NCBI GenBank assembly: GCA_002698965.1
Contig: PAAT01000059.1
Coordinates: forward strand, 1 to 53,025
Source of the DNA: Rhodopirellula sp.
Lineage (GTDB): Bacteria > Planctomycetota > Planctomycetia > Pirellulales > Pirellulaceae
Length of the DNA: 53,025 nt
Reading direction: 5' to 3'
This document shows, one piece after another, positions 26,697-36,235 of this stretch (positions within the stretch are counted from its first letter, which is position 1; every line of letters starts with the position of its first letter). The position numbers were made by a program, and so were the translations under genes. The notes under the pieces were generated by a model. It searched no databases, was not told the DNA's origin, and saw only the letters and a program-made list of their open reading frames with translations.

Positions 26697-28487
26697 ATGT
26701 GTGGAATACTAGCAGGATTTACCACTAAAGGAAGAGCCGCTCAAAGATTCTCTCCATTAATTAAAAAATTGGAGCATAGAGGCCCAGATGCAAAAGATGG
26801 TTTTAGTGGTTTTAACGATAATTTATTTTTAGCGCACACTAGATTAAAAATATTAGATTTATCTGATCATGCAAATCAACCACTGAAATCACCGTGTGGG
26901 AGATACACATTAATTTATAATGGAGAAATTTATAACTATATTGAACTAAGGAACAAATTATCAAAATATTGGGAATGGAAAACTAATTCGGATACAGAAG
27001 TCATATTGGCAGCATGGACAATTTGGGGAGCTAACAGTTTGCATCAATTAAATGGCATGTTTGCATTTGCAATTTTTGATAGCAGGTTAAAAAAAATTAC
27101 TTTGGTTAGAGATAGATTTGGCATTAAACCTTTGTATTATTCAAAGAATGCCGATGGATGGATAATCGCTAGTGAAATACAACCAATATTATCTTTTTAC
27201 AATCAGAGAAATGAAGCAAATAAATCAGCAATAAGAACATATTTAGAGAAGGGATTATATGACCACAGTAAAAACACGTTTTTTAGTAATGTATATTCAC
27301 TTGAGCCCGGCTCTTTAATTAATATAGATTTAGTAAAGTCCACATGGGAGTTTGGAAAATGGTATAATTTAGTATCAAATATTACAGACCTTTCATCAGT
27401 TGATATAGAGGATATCGAATATGAGGCGGAGAACTTGATTAATAATGCTATAAAAAGTCATTTAATTGCTGACGTTGATGTTGGGTTAAATGTGTCAGGG
27501 GGTGTCGATTCTTCAATGTTAGTAGAGGTAGCAAAATCGGAAATAAATGTTTTACATTTATTTAATCAAGATTATGAAAATTATAGTGAATTAAATTGGG
27601 TCAATAAAATTGCTGCTGCAGGGAAATTGCATGTTATAAGCCTTGATCATCAAAAAATAAAAGAATGGATTGATTCAACTGTGCAAGTGCAAGCAGAACC
27701 TTTTGGAGGAGTAACTGTATGTGGTTACAATGAATTATATCGTAGAGCCGAAGAAAATAATATTACTGTATTACTAGATGGTAATGGCGTTGATGAAATT
27801 TTTTTGGGATATAAAAAGTACCATGATCTATATGTTCAATCTGCTAATAATAAAATGGAATCAGTCAGCAGAGCTGTTGATTTTCAAACGTTTTGGGGAA
27901 CAAAGCCCGCCCCAACAAAGAAAGAATCTTCAATAGATGGGACTTGGGGGCTAAGAGAGAATGTTATTTCAAAAAAAATTTTAGATTCTGAATTAATTAT
28001 TAATAAAATAAGTGATTTTGATGATCCTGTTCGCAATGTTGCCGCTGAGGATCTATTATATAATAAAATACCAAGAGGATTAAGATTTAATGATAGAGTG
28101 TCTATGGCTCATTCTAGAGAGCTTAGGGTGCCGTTTTTAGACCATAATTTAGTAGAATTTGCTTTTGGAATACCGATAAATAAATTAATTAATCATCAAG
28201 GCACGAAAAGTATTTTCCGTAAAATTTTAAGCAAGAAGGCGCCAAAATCTATAGCTTATGCAACCAAACGTTCTGTTCAATCTCCGCAAAGAGAATGGTT
28301 TTCTTCTCATTGGAAAAAAATGTTGGAATCAATTGTTTTTTCGGAATCATTTATTGATCGTAATTGGGTAGATACAGATAAAGCTCGGATTGCATATCAA
28401 GATTATTTATCCGGAAATAATTCAAACTCTTTCTTTTTGTGGCAATGGTTCAATTTAGAATTGTGGGCAAGGGAATATCTAGATTAA
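26697..28487 (+). CDS. asnB: AsnB-type glutamine amidotransferase (copy 2, divergent)
   Basis: Glutaminase domain with Cys2 (MCGILAG), HRGPDAKDG, YNGEIYNY and SDTEVILAAW, then the synthetase domain with the PP-loop SGGVDSS. It is the most diverged of the four copies: the usual GDGGDELFGGY block reads LDGNGVDEIFLGYKKY. At 596 residues it is also the shortest intact copy. It lies 11 bp before neuA and heads the tightly packed nonulosonic-acid cassette, so its acceptor may be a carboxylate of that pathway. Alternatively it amidates a uronic acid, as suggested for the other copies. Confidence 0.88.
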   Translation: MCGILAGFTTKGRAAQRFSPLIKKLEHRGPDAKDGFSGFNDNLFLAHTRLKILDLSDHANQPLKSPCGRYTLIYNGEIYNYIELRNKLSKYWEWKTNSDTEVILAAWTIWGANSLHQLNGMFAFAIFDSRLKKITLVRDRFGIKPLYYSKNADGWIIASEIQPILSFYNQRNEANKSAIRTYLEKGLYDHSKNTFFSNVYSLEPGSLINIDLVKSTWEFGKWYNLVSNITDLSSVDIEDIEYEAENLINNAIKSHLIADVDVGLNVSGGVDSSMLVEVAKSEINVLHLFNQDYENYSELNWVNKIAAAGKLHVISLDHQKIKEWIDSTVQVQAEPFGGVTVCGYNELYRRAEENNITVLLDGNGVDEIFLGYKKYHDLYVQSANNKMESVSRAVDFQTFWGTKPAPTKKESSIDGTWGLRENVISKKILDSELIINKISDFDDPVRNVAAEDLLYNKIPRGLRFNDRVSMAHSRELRVPFLDHNLVEFAFGIPINKLINHQGTKSIFRKILSKKAPKSIAYATKRSVQSPQREWFSSHWKKMLESIVFSESFIDRNWVDTDKARIAYQDYLSGNNSNSFFLWQWFNLELWAREYLD

Positions 28488-28498
28488 CTAAAATATAA

Positions 28499-29209
28499 GT
28501 GAATATATTAGGCATAATACCTGCGCGAGGAGGGTCAAAAGGAATACCTAAAAAAAATATATATCCTATATTGGGCAAGCCATTGATTAGTTATACAATA
28601 GCCACAAGCCTCGAGTTGCTAAAAAGTAATATAATTAAAAGATGTATTGTATCTACAGACAACTTTGAGATTGCAAAAATAGCAAAGAGTTTTAATGCAG
28701 ACGTTCCATTTATGCGTCCTGCTGATATTGCAACTGATAGATGCAAGTCAATTACTTATATTAATCATGCATTAGATATACTAGATCCTAATGGAGACCT
28801 ATATGATGCAGTCTTAATCTTGCAGCCTACAAGTCCTCTAAGAGTTACAAATAGTATAATAAAAGGCATTCATAGATTTATAAAGGGTGATAGAAATTCA
28901 TTAATTTCTTGTTATAAAGAAGATTACATAAATGAACTTGTAATGTATAAAAAGATGGATGATGGAACTTTAATAGCTTGTAATAAATATCATAATAAAG
29001 GTGTACGTCGACAAGAATACGGACCAGTAATGGTTCGTAATGGCTGCGTTTATTTAACGAAAATTCCATACATGAAAAAAACAGGGCAATTAATATGTGA
29101 TAACCCTATTTTATTAGAAATGGATAAAACAAGTTCTATAGATGTTGATACCTCGGAAGATTTGTTATTTTTAGAAGCAATTTTAAGTTATGAAAATAGG
29201 AATTCTTGA
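28499..29209 (+). CDS. neuA: Acylneuraminate (nonulosonate) cytidylyltransferase, NeuA-like
   Basis: Activates a nonulosonic acid to its CMP form using CTP. The 236-residue protein opens with GIIPARGGSKGIPKKN, the CTP-binding signature. LGKPLISYTIATSL, VSTDNFEIAKIA and LQPTSPLR follow, and the closing SSIDVDTSEDL matches the metal/sugar-binding DxDxxED-like region of the family. Translation starts at GTG (28499). The 3' end overlaps the next gene by 20 bp. CMP-Kdo synthetases are excluded because of the RGGSKGI signature. Which nonulosonic acid (neuraminic-, legionaminic-like or other) cannot be read. Confidence 0.88.
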   Translation: MNILGIIPARGGSKGIPKKNIYPILGKPLISYTIATSLELLKSNIIKRCIVSTDNFEIAKIAKSFNADVPFMRPADIATDRCKSITYINHALDILDPNGDLYDAVLILQPTSPLRVTNSIIKGIHRFIKGDRNSLISCYKEDYINELVMYKKMDDGTLIACNKYHNKGVRRQEYGPVMVRNGCVYLTKIPYMKKTGQLICDNPILLEMDKTSSIDVDTSEDLLFLEAILSYENRNS

Positions 29210-30119
29210 GCCTGATAATTTTAATACCAGTGCAATTAATTTTCTTCAAAAGAGAGATAGTGTAAAGTTATATGATGGAACTGGAATACAAGATTTTCTA
29301 ATAGATCTAGATGCTTTATTTATTCGATTAAAATATAAAATAGACAGCTCTTTTCTTAAATCAGCACAAAAGCTTAAGTACATTTGTTCTCCTACAACAG
29401 GGCATACGCATATTGACGAAAAAATTACTAAAAATAAAAATATTAAATTAATAACATTACGTGGTGAAAAAGATTTTTTATCCACAATAAGGGCAACCCC
29501 TGAACACACTTTTGGATTAATATTAAGTATTTTAAGAAATTATAAAGAGTGTTTTTTGCATACGCAATCAGGGGGATGGGATAGAGATAAATTTAGGGGT
29601 GAAGAATTATTCGGCAACACAGTAGGCATAATTGGACTCGGCAGAGTGGGCTTTCAAGTTGCTGAATATTGTGAGTCCTTCGGAGCCAAAGTATCCTACT
29701 ATGACATTTATAAAGAAGTAAATGCGAAGAATGCTTGGACTAAGCAAACGAGTGTTTTATCTCTGATAAAAGGCTCTAGAATAATTGTTTTATGTGCCTC
29801 TTTTGTTAATGGAGAAAAACCTATCCTCAATAGAAATGAGATTGATTATTTGGAAAATAAATTTTTTGTCAATACAGCAAGGGGAGAGCTTGTAGACGAG
29901 GGATATTTAATTAAATTCATAAAGGAAAATAAAATATTAGGAATTGGCATAGATGTTATCTTCGATGAGTTAAATCAGAGTTCTTTAAACAGCTGGGTTA
30001 ATGTGGCAAGGAATCGTAACGTTTCATTAACCCCTCATATCGGAGGGGCGACAGATGTATCCATGCACAAGACGGAATTGTTCATAGCGCAAAAACTTAT
30101 TGAAATGAAAAATCAATGA
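29190..30119 (+). CDS. D-isomer-specific 2-hydroxyacid dehydrogenase (SerA-like)
   Basis: NAD-dependent 2-hydroxyacid dehydrogenase, 309 residues. The Rossmann loop is GIIGLGRVGFQVAEY. The catalytic triad can be seen as Arg in NTARGELVD, Glu in the IGIDVIFDEL region and His in TPHIGGATD. It resembles the catalytic core of phosphoglycerate dehydrogenase without the C-terminal regulatory domain. It sits between neuA and neuB, overlapping both (20 and 4 bp), so it is likely part of a CMP-nonulosonate pathway. Reducing or oxidising a 2-keto or 2-hydroxy acid intermediate is an inference. A stray serine-biosynthesis gene is less likely here. Confidence 0.85.
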   Translation: MKIGILEPDNFNTSAINFLQKRDSVKLYDGTGIQDFLIDLDALFIRLKYKIDSSFLKSAQKLKYICSPTTGHTHIDEKITKNKNIKLITLRGEKDFLSTIRATPEHTFGLILSILRNYKECFLHTQSGGWDRDKFRGEELFGNTVGIIGLGRVGFQVAEYCESFGAKVSYYDIYKEVNAKNAWTKQTSVLSLIKGSRIIVLCASFVNGEKPILNRNEIDYLENKFFVNTARGELVDEGYLIKFIKENKILGIGIDVIFDELNQSSLNSWVNVARNRNVSLTPHIGGATDVSMHKTELFIAQKLIEMKNQ

Positions 30120-31141
30120 ATATTTGTAATTACAAAAAAGAAAATAAAACATTTATAATTGCTGAGATAGCGCAAGCGCATGACGGAAGTTTTGGTATAT
30201 TAAATTCAATGATTGAGGCTGCTGCAAGCTGTGGTGTTGATGCTGTAAAGTTTCAAGTCCATATTTCTGAAGCAGAAAGTAGCCAGTACGAAAAATTTAG
30301 AATTAAATTCTCAAAAATTGACAATACTAGAATGGATTATTGGAAACGAATGGAATTTAGTTTTGATCAATGGGTTTATATAAAAAATAAATGTGAAAAT
30401 TTGGGAGTAGAATTTTTAGCAACTCCATTTTCTAATGCAGCTGTTAAATTGTTAGAAAAGCTAGAGGTCAATAAATACAAGATAGGGTCTGGGGATATTG
30501 CAAATACATTGTTATTAGAAGCAATCTCTAGAATGAGAAAAGAAGTAATATTTTCTACAGGTTTAGCAGATGAGATAAATATTGATAATGCGGTAAAATT
30601 TTTTGAAAAAAAAGGGATTCCTTTTTCGATATTGCAGTGTACGACTTCATACCCAACATTGGCTAAGGATATACATTTAGATAAAATAAGCTTTTTTATG
30701 GAAAAGTTTAATTGTCCTGTAGGGTTATCTGATCATTCGGGTAAAATTTTTCCTGGACTAGCCGCTGCAGCGATTGGGGCAAGTATTGTTGAGCTACATG
30801 TTACATTTGATAAAAAAATGTTTGGGCCTGATAGTGTGGCATCATTAAATTTTGAGGAATTAAAAATTTTAGTAGATGGAATCAGATATATCAACGAAGC
30901 AAAGAGTTATAAAATCGAAACTGAGGATAATGAAAAAAACAAACTTAAAAGTATTTTTGGTAAGTCTCTAGCAGTTAATAAAGACATGAAGAAGGGAGAA
31001 ACTATTTCATTTGAAGACTTAGAGGGAAAAAAACCAATGAATATTGGAATTGATGCAGGATGCTGGGAGGATGTAATTGGTAAAAAGATTAATAAGGATA
31101 AAATGAAATGGGATTTCCTAAAATTTGAAGATTTAATATGA
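30116..31141 (+). CDS. neuB: Nonulosonic acid synthase, NeuB-like
   Basis: Condenses phosphoenolpyruvate with an N-acyl hexosamine to form a nine-carbon 2-keto acid. The 341-residue protein has the NeuB TIM barrel: FIIAEIAQAHDGSFG, DAVKFQVH, EFLATPFSNAAV, KIGSGDI, STGLADEINI, LQCTTSYPT and GLSDHSGKI. A C-terminal SAF (antifreeze-like) domain begins at SLAVNKDMKKGETI. It overlaps the dehydrogenase and oxygenase genes by 4 bp each (ATGA-type junctions). The AQAHDG in place of the commoner GxNHxG hints at a non-standard substrate, but that is speculative. Confidence 0.9.
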   Translation: MNICNYKKENKTFIIAEIAQAHDGSFGILNSMIEAAASCGVDAVKFQVHISEAESSQYEKFRIKFSKIDNTRMDYWKRMEFSFDQWVYIKNKCENLGVEFLATPFSNAAVKLLEKLEVNKYKIGSGDIANTLLLEAISRMRKEVIFSTGLADEINIDNAVKFFEKKGIPFSILQCTTSYPTLAKDIHLDKISFFMEKFNCPVGLSDHSGKIFPGLAAAAIGASIVELHVTFDKKMFGPDSVASLNFEELKILVDGIRYINEAKSYKIETEDNEKNKLKSIFGKSLAVNKDMKKGETISFEDLEGKKPMNIGIDAGCWEDVIGKKINKDKMKWDFLKFEDLI

Positions 31142-31812
31142 CTAAATTAAACTACAAGCAGATATATCAAGACATTAATACTAATGGATATTCTATAATA
31201 GAAAATTATATTAATGAAAGTGAGAAGAATATTTTATTAAAATATTCACATAGTTTAGGTGATGGCAAAGAGCGGGAATTGGCGATGCATGAATTAAAAA
31301 GAAAATCCGATACACCTGCAATGAACTACGTAATAAATTCTGAATTAATTTCAATTCTGAATGGAATATGGAAGGAAAGATGCATTGCCGAATCCATTGA
31401 ATACATTCCAATAAATGCATCTAATATTGCAGTAGGCTTCGCAAGAAAAAAACCTCTCAAAGACAATCCTAGTGCTAACAATGAGGGTATGACGCCACTA
31501 CATTATGATCATTCAATGGTAAATATATTGGTCGGATTAGAAATCGAAACTAAGGAAGGGGAAGGAGCACTAATTTTATACAAAAATTTCAGAAAAAGAA
31601 TTAAGCCTTTGATTCTAAATAAAATATTAGTTCGAATAATGAGGTTTAGCAATATGTTTGCAAAATTATTTAAATATAAAAAAATTCAATATAAAGAAGA
31701 TGCACTCCATATATTCTTTGGTGATATTTCACTTCATGGAGTAACTCCAATACATTCTGGTAAAAGACATGCATTTCTCGCTAATGCTTCAAGGGTAACT
31801 CATTATGAATAA
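31138..31812 (+). CDS. Phytanoyl-CoA dioxygenase (PhyH)-like Fe(II)/2-oxoglutarate oxygenase
   Basis: A 224-residue protein with a double-stranded beta-helix oxygenase pattern. The HxD iron motif is HYD in MTPLHYDHSMVN, and the distal His plus the 2-oxoglutarate Arg appear in ISLHGVTPIHSGKRHAFLAN. NGYSIIENYINESE at the N-terminus is the common opening of PhyH proteins. Such enzymes hydroxylate small molecules. Its place between neuB and neuC, with 4-bp and 8-bp overlaps, suggests that it modifies the nonulosonic acid or a precursor. That role is inferred from context only. Confidence 0.72.
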   Translation: MTKLNYKQIYQDINTNGYSIIENYINESEKNILLKYSHSLGDGKERELAMHELKRKSDTPAMNYVINSELISILNGIWKERCIAESIEYIPINASNIAVGFARKKPLKDNPSANNEGMTPLHYDHSMVNILVGLEIETKEGEGALILYKNFRKRIKPLILNKILVRIMRFSNMFAKLFKYKKIQYKEDALHIFFGDISLHGVTPIHSGKRHAFLANASRVTHYE

Positions 31813-32932
31813 AATATGTGCAGTGGTGGCCAGTAGGGCTAACTATGGGAGAATTAAATATTTATTAAAAGCAATTGAGCAAAATAAAAATTTAGAATTA
31901 CAATTAGTTGTTGGTGCATCAATTTTGCTTCATCGATTTGGTAATGCTATTGATATTATTAGAGAAGATGGATTTAAACCAAACAAAGAAATACATTATA
32001 TAGTAGAGGGAGAAACGTTGCTAACACAAGCTAAGTCAACGGGACTAGGGGTCATTGAGTTGGCCAGCGCATTTAATGAATTGAAACCTGATTATGTAAT
32101 TACGGTTGCTGACCGATTCGAAACCATGTCGACTGCAATAGCATCGACATATCAAAATATTCCGTTAATACATTTGCAGGGAGGAGAAGTTACAGGGAAT
32201 ATTGATAATAGAGTTAGGCATTCTATAACTCAACTGGCTGATTACCATTTTGTTGCTTCAAATAAAGCTCAGGAAAAACTAAAATGTATGGATATCAATC
32301 CAAATAGAATTTTCAATTATGGATGTCCCTCAATGGATGTGCTCGATAAAAACTCTTTAGCGTTAGACGAAGAGCGATTAAATAAATATAAAGGTGTCGG
32401 TGGGCAAATAAATTGGAAGCAAAAATACATTCTAATGGTGCAACATCCAGTAACAACAAGTTATGGCGATGGTTATGATCAAATAATAGAATCGCTTCAC
32501 GCACTTAAATCATTAGACGAATACCAAAAAATTATTTTATGGCCAAATCCAGATGCTGGATCTGATGATGTTTCAAAAGGAATTAGGCAGTTTAGAGAGA
32601 AGTATAAGCCCGATAAGTTTTATTTTTATAAGAATTTTTCACCAGAGGATTATGCAATAATTTTAAATAACGCATCATGTTGCATTGGTAATTCTTCGTC
32701 ATTTATTAGGGAAGGAAGTTTTCTTGGTGTTCCCGCTGTCATAGTAGGTGACAGGCAATGTGGAAGAGAAACTGGAAATAATATAGAGGTATCAGATTAT
32801 AATAGAAATGAAATTACTGAAAAGATAAATAAACAATTGAAAAATGGAAAATATGAAAAAGAATTTATATTTGGAGATGGGAACGCAGGAAAGAATATAG
32901 CTTTAGAAATAAATAATATTTGTAATGGATAA
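31805..32932 (+). CDS. neuC: Hydrolysing UDP-N-acetylglucosamine 2-epimerase, NeuC/LegG-like
   Basis: A 375-residue GT-B-fold epimerase that would cleave UDP from a UDP-HexNAc while inverting C2, giving a free ManNAc-type sugar for NeuB. Family features include VVASRANYGRIKYLLKAI, VITVADRFETMSTAIA, IHLQGGEVTGNIDNRVRHSI, LMVQHPVTTS and CIGNSSSFIREGSFLGVPAV. ASRANYGR and the GEVTGNIDN loop place it with NeuC/LegG rather than the non-hydrolysing WecB enzymes. It overlaps both neighbours by 8 bp. Confidence 0.9.
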   Translation: MNKICAVVASRANYGRIKYLLKAIEQNKNLELQLVVGASILLHRFGNAIDIIREDGFKPNKEIHYIVEGETLLTQAKSTGLGVIELASAFNELKPDYVITVADRFETMSTAIASTYQNIPLIHLQGGEVTGNIDNRVRHSITQLADYHFVASNKAQEKLKCMDINPNRIFNYGCPSMDVLDKNSLALDEERLNKYKGVGGQINWKQKYILMVQHPVTTSYGDGYDQIIESLHALKSLDEYQKIILWPNPDAGSDDVSKGIRQFREKYKPDKFYFYKNFSPEDYAIILNNASCCIGNSSSFIREGSFLGVPAVIVGDRQCGRETGNNIEVSDYNRNEITEKINKQLKNGKYEKEFIFGDGNAGKNIALEINNICNG

Positions 32933-34397
32933 TGATAAAATAGTAGTTGTAGCTCATCATCTATCTATAGATTTTTATGGAGAATTAGCAAAATGCTTAA
33001 GCTTTAATTCCGAAAAAGAAGTAAGACTTTTGGTTTTAACAGAATTACAAAAAACCGAAGCTTTTAACATTGGTGTCGTGAAAGATAGGATAACTACATT
33101 AGAATCATTTAAAGAAAAGCATAATGATGATGAATGTATTCTGCTAAAGTATAAAAATATAAATTGGAATGAAATAATAGCTTCAGAAAGAAGTTTTACA
33201 GACTATAGTTTTCTTTTTAATTCTAACGGAGAGAGGCGTGAAAATTACATATATACCTATGAGCTATTGAGCCTGATTGCAAAATTTTTTGATAAATATC
33301 TTAAGAATGCAAGCCAAGTTATATCATCATTTGGAGACAATATATTTAATCATATTGCTAACGTAATGGCATATTGCAACGGAACTAAATTATATATACC
33401 GCAAAATAATTTTCTTAATGAAAAAGGTCAATTGACCGGGCATTATATTGGGAATACTCCATATCTTGAGTCATATTCAATGATTAGTAGTTATATGAAA
33501 TTAAAGAAAAGAGAATTAACAAATGCTGAATTAATTCGAATTAATGATTATAAGAAAAGTCTATTAAATTATAAACATGAGCAAACTTTAACTTATATTT
33601 ATAAGAAAAACGATTTTGAAAAGCCAATAACACCAAATATCTGGAAATTATTCTCATATCTCAAAAAAAATTACTTAAGAGATAAGTATATTGAATTTTA
33701 TAAAATCGATCCTTTTATAAAATTTAAAGCTAATATATTAAGAGCTTATAGACTTAAAAGAATTAGTTTTTATTTAAAAAGAAATACTATTGTCGACTTT
33801 CCTGAAAATTTTGTATTTTTTCCAATGCATTTTCAGCCTGAAGCTTCTACTTTAGTAAATGGGTTGAGATACAGTAATCAAATTTCATTAATTGAGTCTA
33901 TTTCTATGTCCTTGCCAGTTAATTACACATTAATTGTTAAGGAACATCCAAGAGGAAGGGGAACTAGGCCTTTGTGGCAATACAAGTTTATAAACCAGTT
34001 GCACAATGTACAGATTTCCGATTACGACAGTAAAGATATTCTTAGAAAGGCTAGTGCTGTTATAATTATAAGTGGTTCTATTGGCCTAGAAGCCTGTGCA
34101 ATGGATAAACCTGTGATTTGCCTAGGGAGAACTTTTCATTCCTACTCTGATGTTTATTATAAAGTTAAGAACATCAAAGATTTACCAAGAATTTTATTTC
34201 GAGTATTGCTCAATAAAGAATATGAGAATGATTCAGGAAGATTCGAGAAAATTAACAAATTCTTTTTATCATACATTGATAATATAAAACCAAATTTTGC
34301 AAATATGGAAAGCGGAAAGACTATTGCAAAAAATATTTTTGATGATTCTGTTAATAATACAGATCAATATAAAAAAATGATTGAAGAGGCATTTTAA
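32925..34397 (+). CDS. Capsule polysaccharide biosynthesis (KpsS-like) glycosyltransferase
   Basis: A 490-residue cytoplasmic protein. The C-terminal half carries FFPMHFQPEAST, IVKEHPRGRG and IIISGSIGLEACAMDKPVI, the pattern of the Capsule_synth (KpsS/KpsC/LipB) group. Known members transfer Kdo from CMP-Kdo. As the gene directly follows the neu-like cassette and overlaps neuC by 8 bp, it is a good candidate for the transferase that uses the CMP-nonulosonate. The N-terminal 250 residues are not recognisable to me. Substrate remains inferred. Confidence 0.72.
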   Translation: MDNDKIVVVAHHLSIDFYGELAKCLSFNSEKEVRLLVLTELQKTEAFNIGVVKDRITTLESFKEKHNDDECILLKYKNINWNEIIASERSFTDYSFLFNSNGERRENYIYTYELLSLIAKFFDKYLKNASQVISSFGDNIFNHIANVMAYCNGTKLYIPQNNFLNEKGQLTGHYIGNTPYLESYSMISSYMKLKKRELTNAELIRINDYKKSLLNYKHEQTLTYIYKKNDFEKPITPNIWKLFSYLKKNYLRDKYIEFYKIDPFIKFKANILRAYRLKRISFYLKRNTIVDFPENFVFFPMHFQPEASTLVNGLRYSNQISLIESISMSLPVNYTLIVKEHPRGRGTRPLWQYKFINQLHNVQISDYDSKDILRKASAVIIISGSIGLEACAMDKPVICLGRTFHSYSDVYYKVKNIKDLPRILFRVLLNKEYENDSGRFEKINKFFLSYIDNIKPNFANMESGKTIAKNIFDDSVNNTDQYKKMIEEAF

Positions 34398-34400
34398 ATT

Positions 34401-35177
34401 ATGAAAGCAGTAATACTAGCAGGGGGCCTTGGTACGCGTTTGAGTGAGGAGACCGAATTAAAGCCAAAACCGATGATTGAAATTGGAAGTATGCCAATAT
34501 TGTGGCATGTCCTTAAGATTTATTCGGCCTATGGTATTAATGATTTTATTATATGCTGTGGTTACAAGGGCTATATTATAAAGGAATATTTTGCAAATTA
34601 CTTTATGCATATGTCCGATGTTACTATTAAAATGAGTGATAATTCCATTAAGGTTCACCAAAATAAAGTGGAACCGTGGAATGTTACTTTAGTCGACACT
34701 GGAGAAAATACGATGACTGGAGGACGGTTAAAGCAAGTATATGATTATATAAAGGATGAAGAATCATTTTGTTTTACTTATGGGGATGGAGTCGGTGATG
34801 TCGATATTTCAAATTTAATTAAATTTCATAATGAACATGGTAAATTGGCTACTTTAACTGCAACAAGGCCTCCAGGTAGATATGGAGCAATAAAATTTGG
34901 GAATAAAGATCAAGTCGAGAACTTTCAGGAGAAACCAGATGGCGATGGTAGCTGGATTAATGGTGGATTTTTTGTTCTAAATCCTAAAGTTATAAATAGA
35001 ATAAAGTGCAGTACTTCAACCATATGGGAACAAGAGCCATTATCATCGCTTGCGATTGATGGCGAATTATATGCTTATAAGCACGATGGCTTTTGGCAGC
35101 CAATGGATACTTTAAGAGAAAAGAATATTTTGAATAATTTATGGAATGAAGGTAATGCGCCATGGAAAATATGGTAA
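34401..35177 (+). CDS. rfbF: Glucose-1-phosphate cytidylyltransferase
   Basis: Makes CDP-glucose from CTP and glucose 1-phosphate, the first step to CDP-6-deoxyhexoses. The 258-residue protein starts with KAVILAGGLGTRLSEETELK, then PKPMIEIGSMPILWHVLKIY and FIICCGYKGYIIKEYF; FTYGDGVGDVDI, the RPPGRYGAI block and DGFWQPMDTLREK complete a textbook RfbF. It overlaps rfbG by 16 bp and begins the CDP-sugar cassette 34.4-39.6 kb. Confidence 0.95.
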   Translation: MKAVILAGGLGTRLSEETELKPKPMIEIGSMPILWHVLKIYSAYGINDFIICCGYKGYIIKEYFANYFMHMSDVTIKMSDNSIKVHQNKVEPWNVTLVDTGENTMTGGRLKQVYDYIKDEESFCFTYGDGVGDVDISNLIKFHNEHGKLATLTATRPPGRYGAIKFGNKDQVENFQEKPDGDGSWINGGFFVLNPKVINRIKCSTSTIWEQEPLSSLAIDGELYAYKHDGFWQPMDTLREKNILNNLWNEGNAPWKIW

Positions 35178-36235
35178 TTAATAAAAGTTTTTGGTCTGGG
35201 AAAAAAGTATTTATTACTGGTGATACAGGATTTAAAGGGACATGGCTTTCTTTATGGTTAGTTAAACTTGGTGCTAATGTAATTGGATTTTCATTGGAAG
35301 AAGAAAATAGAAAATCTTTTATTTCAGAAGAAGTTGATTATGAGAATTATAAAGGAGATATAAGGGATTATGAGTTCTTAAAGAAAATAATTTATCTCAC
35401 TAAGCCAGAAATAATTATACATTTAGCTGCTCAGCCAATTGTGCAGAAATCTTATACTGATCCTATAGAAACATATTCAACAAATATAATGGGCACTGTA
35501 AATTTATTAGAAATTGCTCGTGAATGTAAATCAGTTGTATCATTATTGAATGTTACTACAGATAAATGCTATGAAAATAAAGAATGGCACTGGGGGTATA
35601 GAGAGTATGAGCCCATGGGGGGGCATGATCCATATAGTTGCAGTAAGGGGTGCTCGGAATTAATTAGTTCATCATATAGACGATCTTTTTTTGACGAAAA
35701 TAACAAAAGGCTGGCGACGGCAAGAGCTGGTAATGTAATTGGTGGAGGGGATTGGGCTGAAAATAGAATAGTTCCGGATGCTGTTCGAGCATTTATAGGC
35801 AATGAAAAGCTACTTATTAGAAATCCAATGGCCATTCGGCCCTGGCAACATGTTTTGGACCCGATAGCTGGTTATATATTATTAAGTCAAAAATTATTTG
35901 AATCAAAAGAATATGCCGAAGCTTGGAATTTTGGGCCAAATAATGAAGATGCCAAACCGGTTTCGATAGTAGCAAATATTTTAGTAAAATACTGGGGAGG
36001 CAATGCAAGCTGGAGCCTTGATAATAATAAATATCCGCATGAAGCTAATTATTTAAAATTAGACTGTTCAAAATCTATAAGTAAATTAGGGTGGAAACCT
36101 GTATGGAATTTATCTCAAGCATTACACCAATGCGTAGATTGGTACAAAGCTTGGAATAATAATTCCAATATTACTAATTTTTCAATCAATCAAATTGACA
36201 TTTACACAAATGATTTAATTAAAAATTATGAGTAA
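35162..36235 (+). CDS. rfbG: CDP-glucose 4,6-dehydratase
   Basis: Converts CDP-glucose to CDP-4-keto-6-deoxyglucose. The 357-residue SDR has FITGDTGFKGTWLSLWL, HLAAQPIVQKSY, NVTTDKCYENKEWHWGYRE, the YxxxK motif in DPYSCSKGCSELI and RAGNVIGGGDWAENRIVPD, all diagnostic of RfbG. The start at 35162 lies inside rfbF; an ATG nine bases later is a possible alternative. It supplies the common 4-keto intermediate for the next four genes. Confidence 0.95.
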   Translation: MENMVINKSFWSGKKVFITGDTGFKGTWLSLWLVKLGANVIGFSLEEENRKSFISEEVDYENYKGDIRDYEFLKKIIYLTKPEIIIHLAAQPIVQKSYTDPIETYSTNIMGTVNLLEIARECKSVVSLLNVTTDKCYENKEWHWGYREYEPMGGHDPYSCSKGCSELISSSYRRSFFDENNKRLATARAGNVIGGGDWAENRIVPDAVRAFIGNEKLLIRNPMAIRPWQHVLDPIAGYILLSQKLFESKEYAEAWNFGPNNEDAKPVSIVANILVKYWGGNASWSLDNNKYPHEANYLKLDCSKSISKLGWKPVWNLSQALHQCVDWYKAWNNNSNITNFSINQIDIYTNDLIKNYE

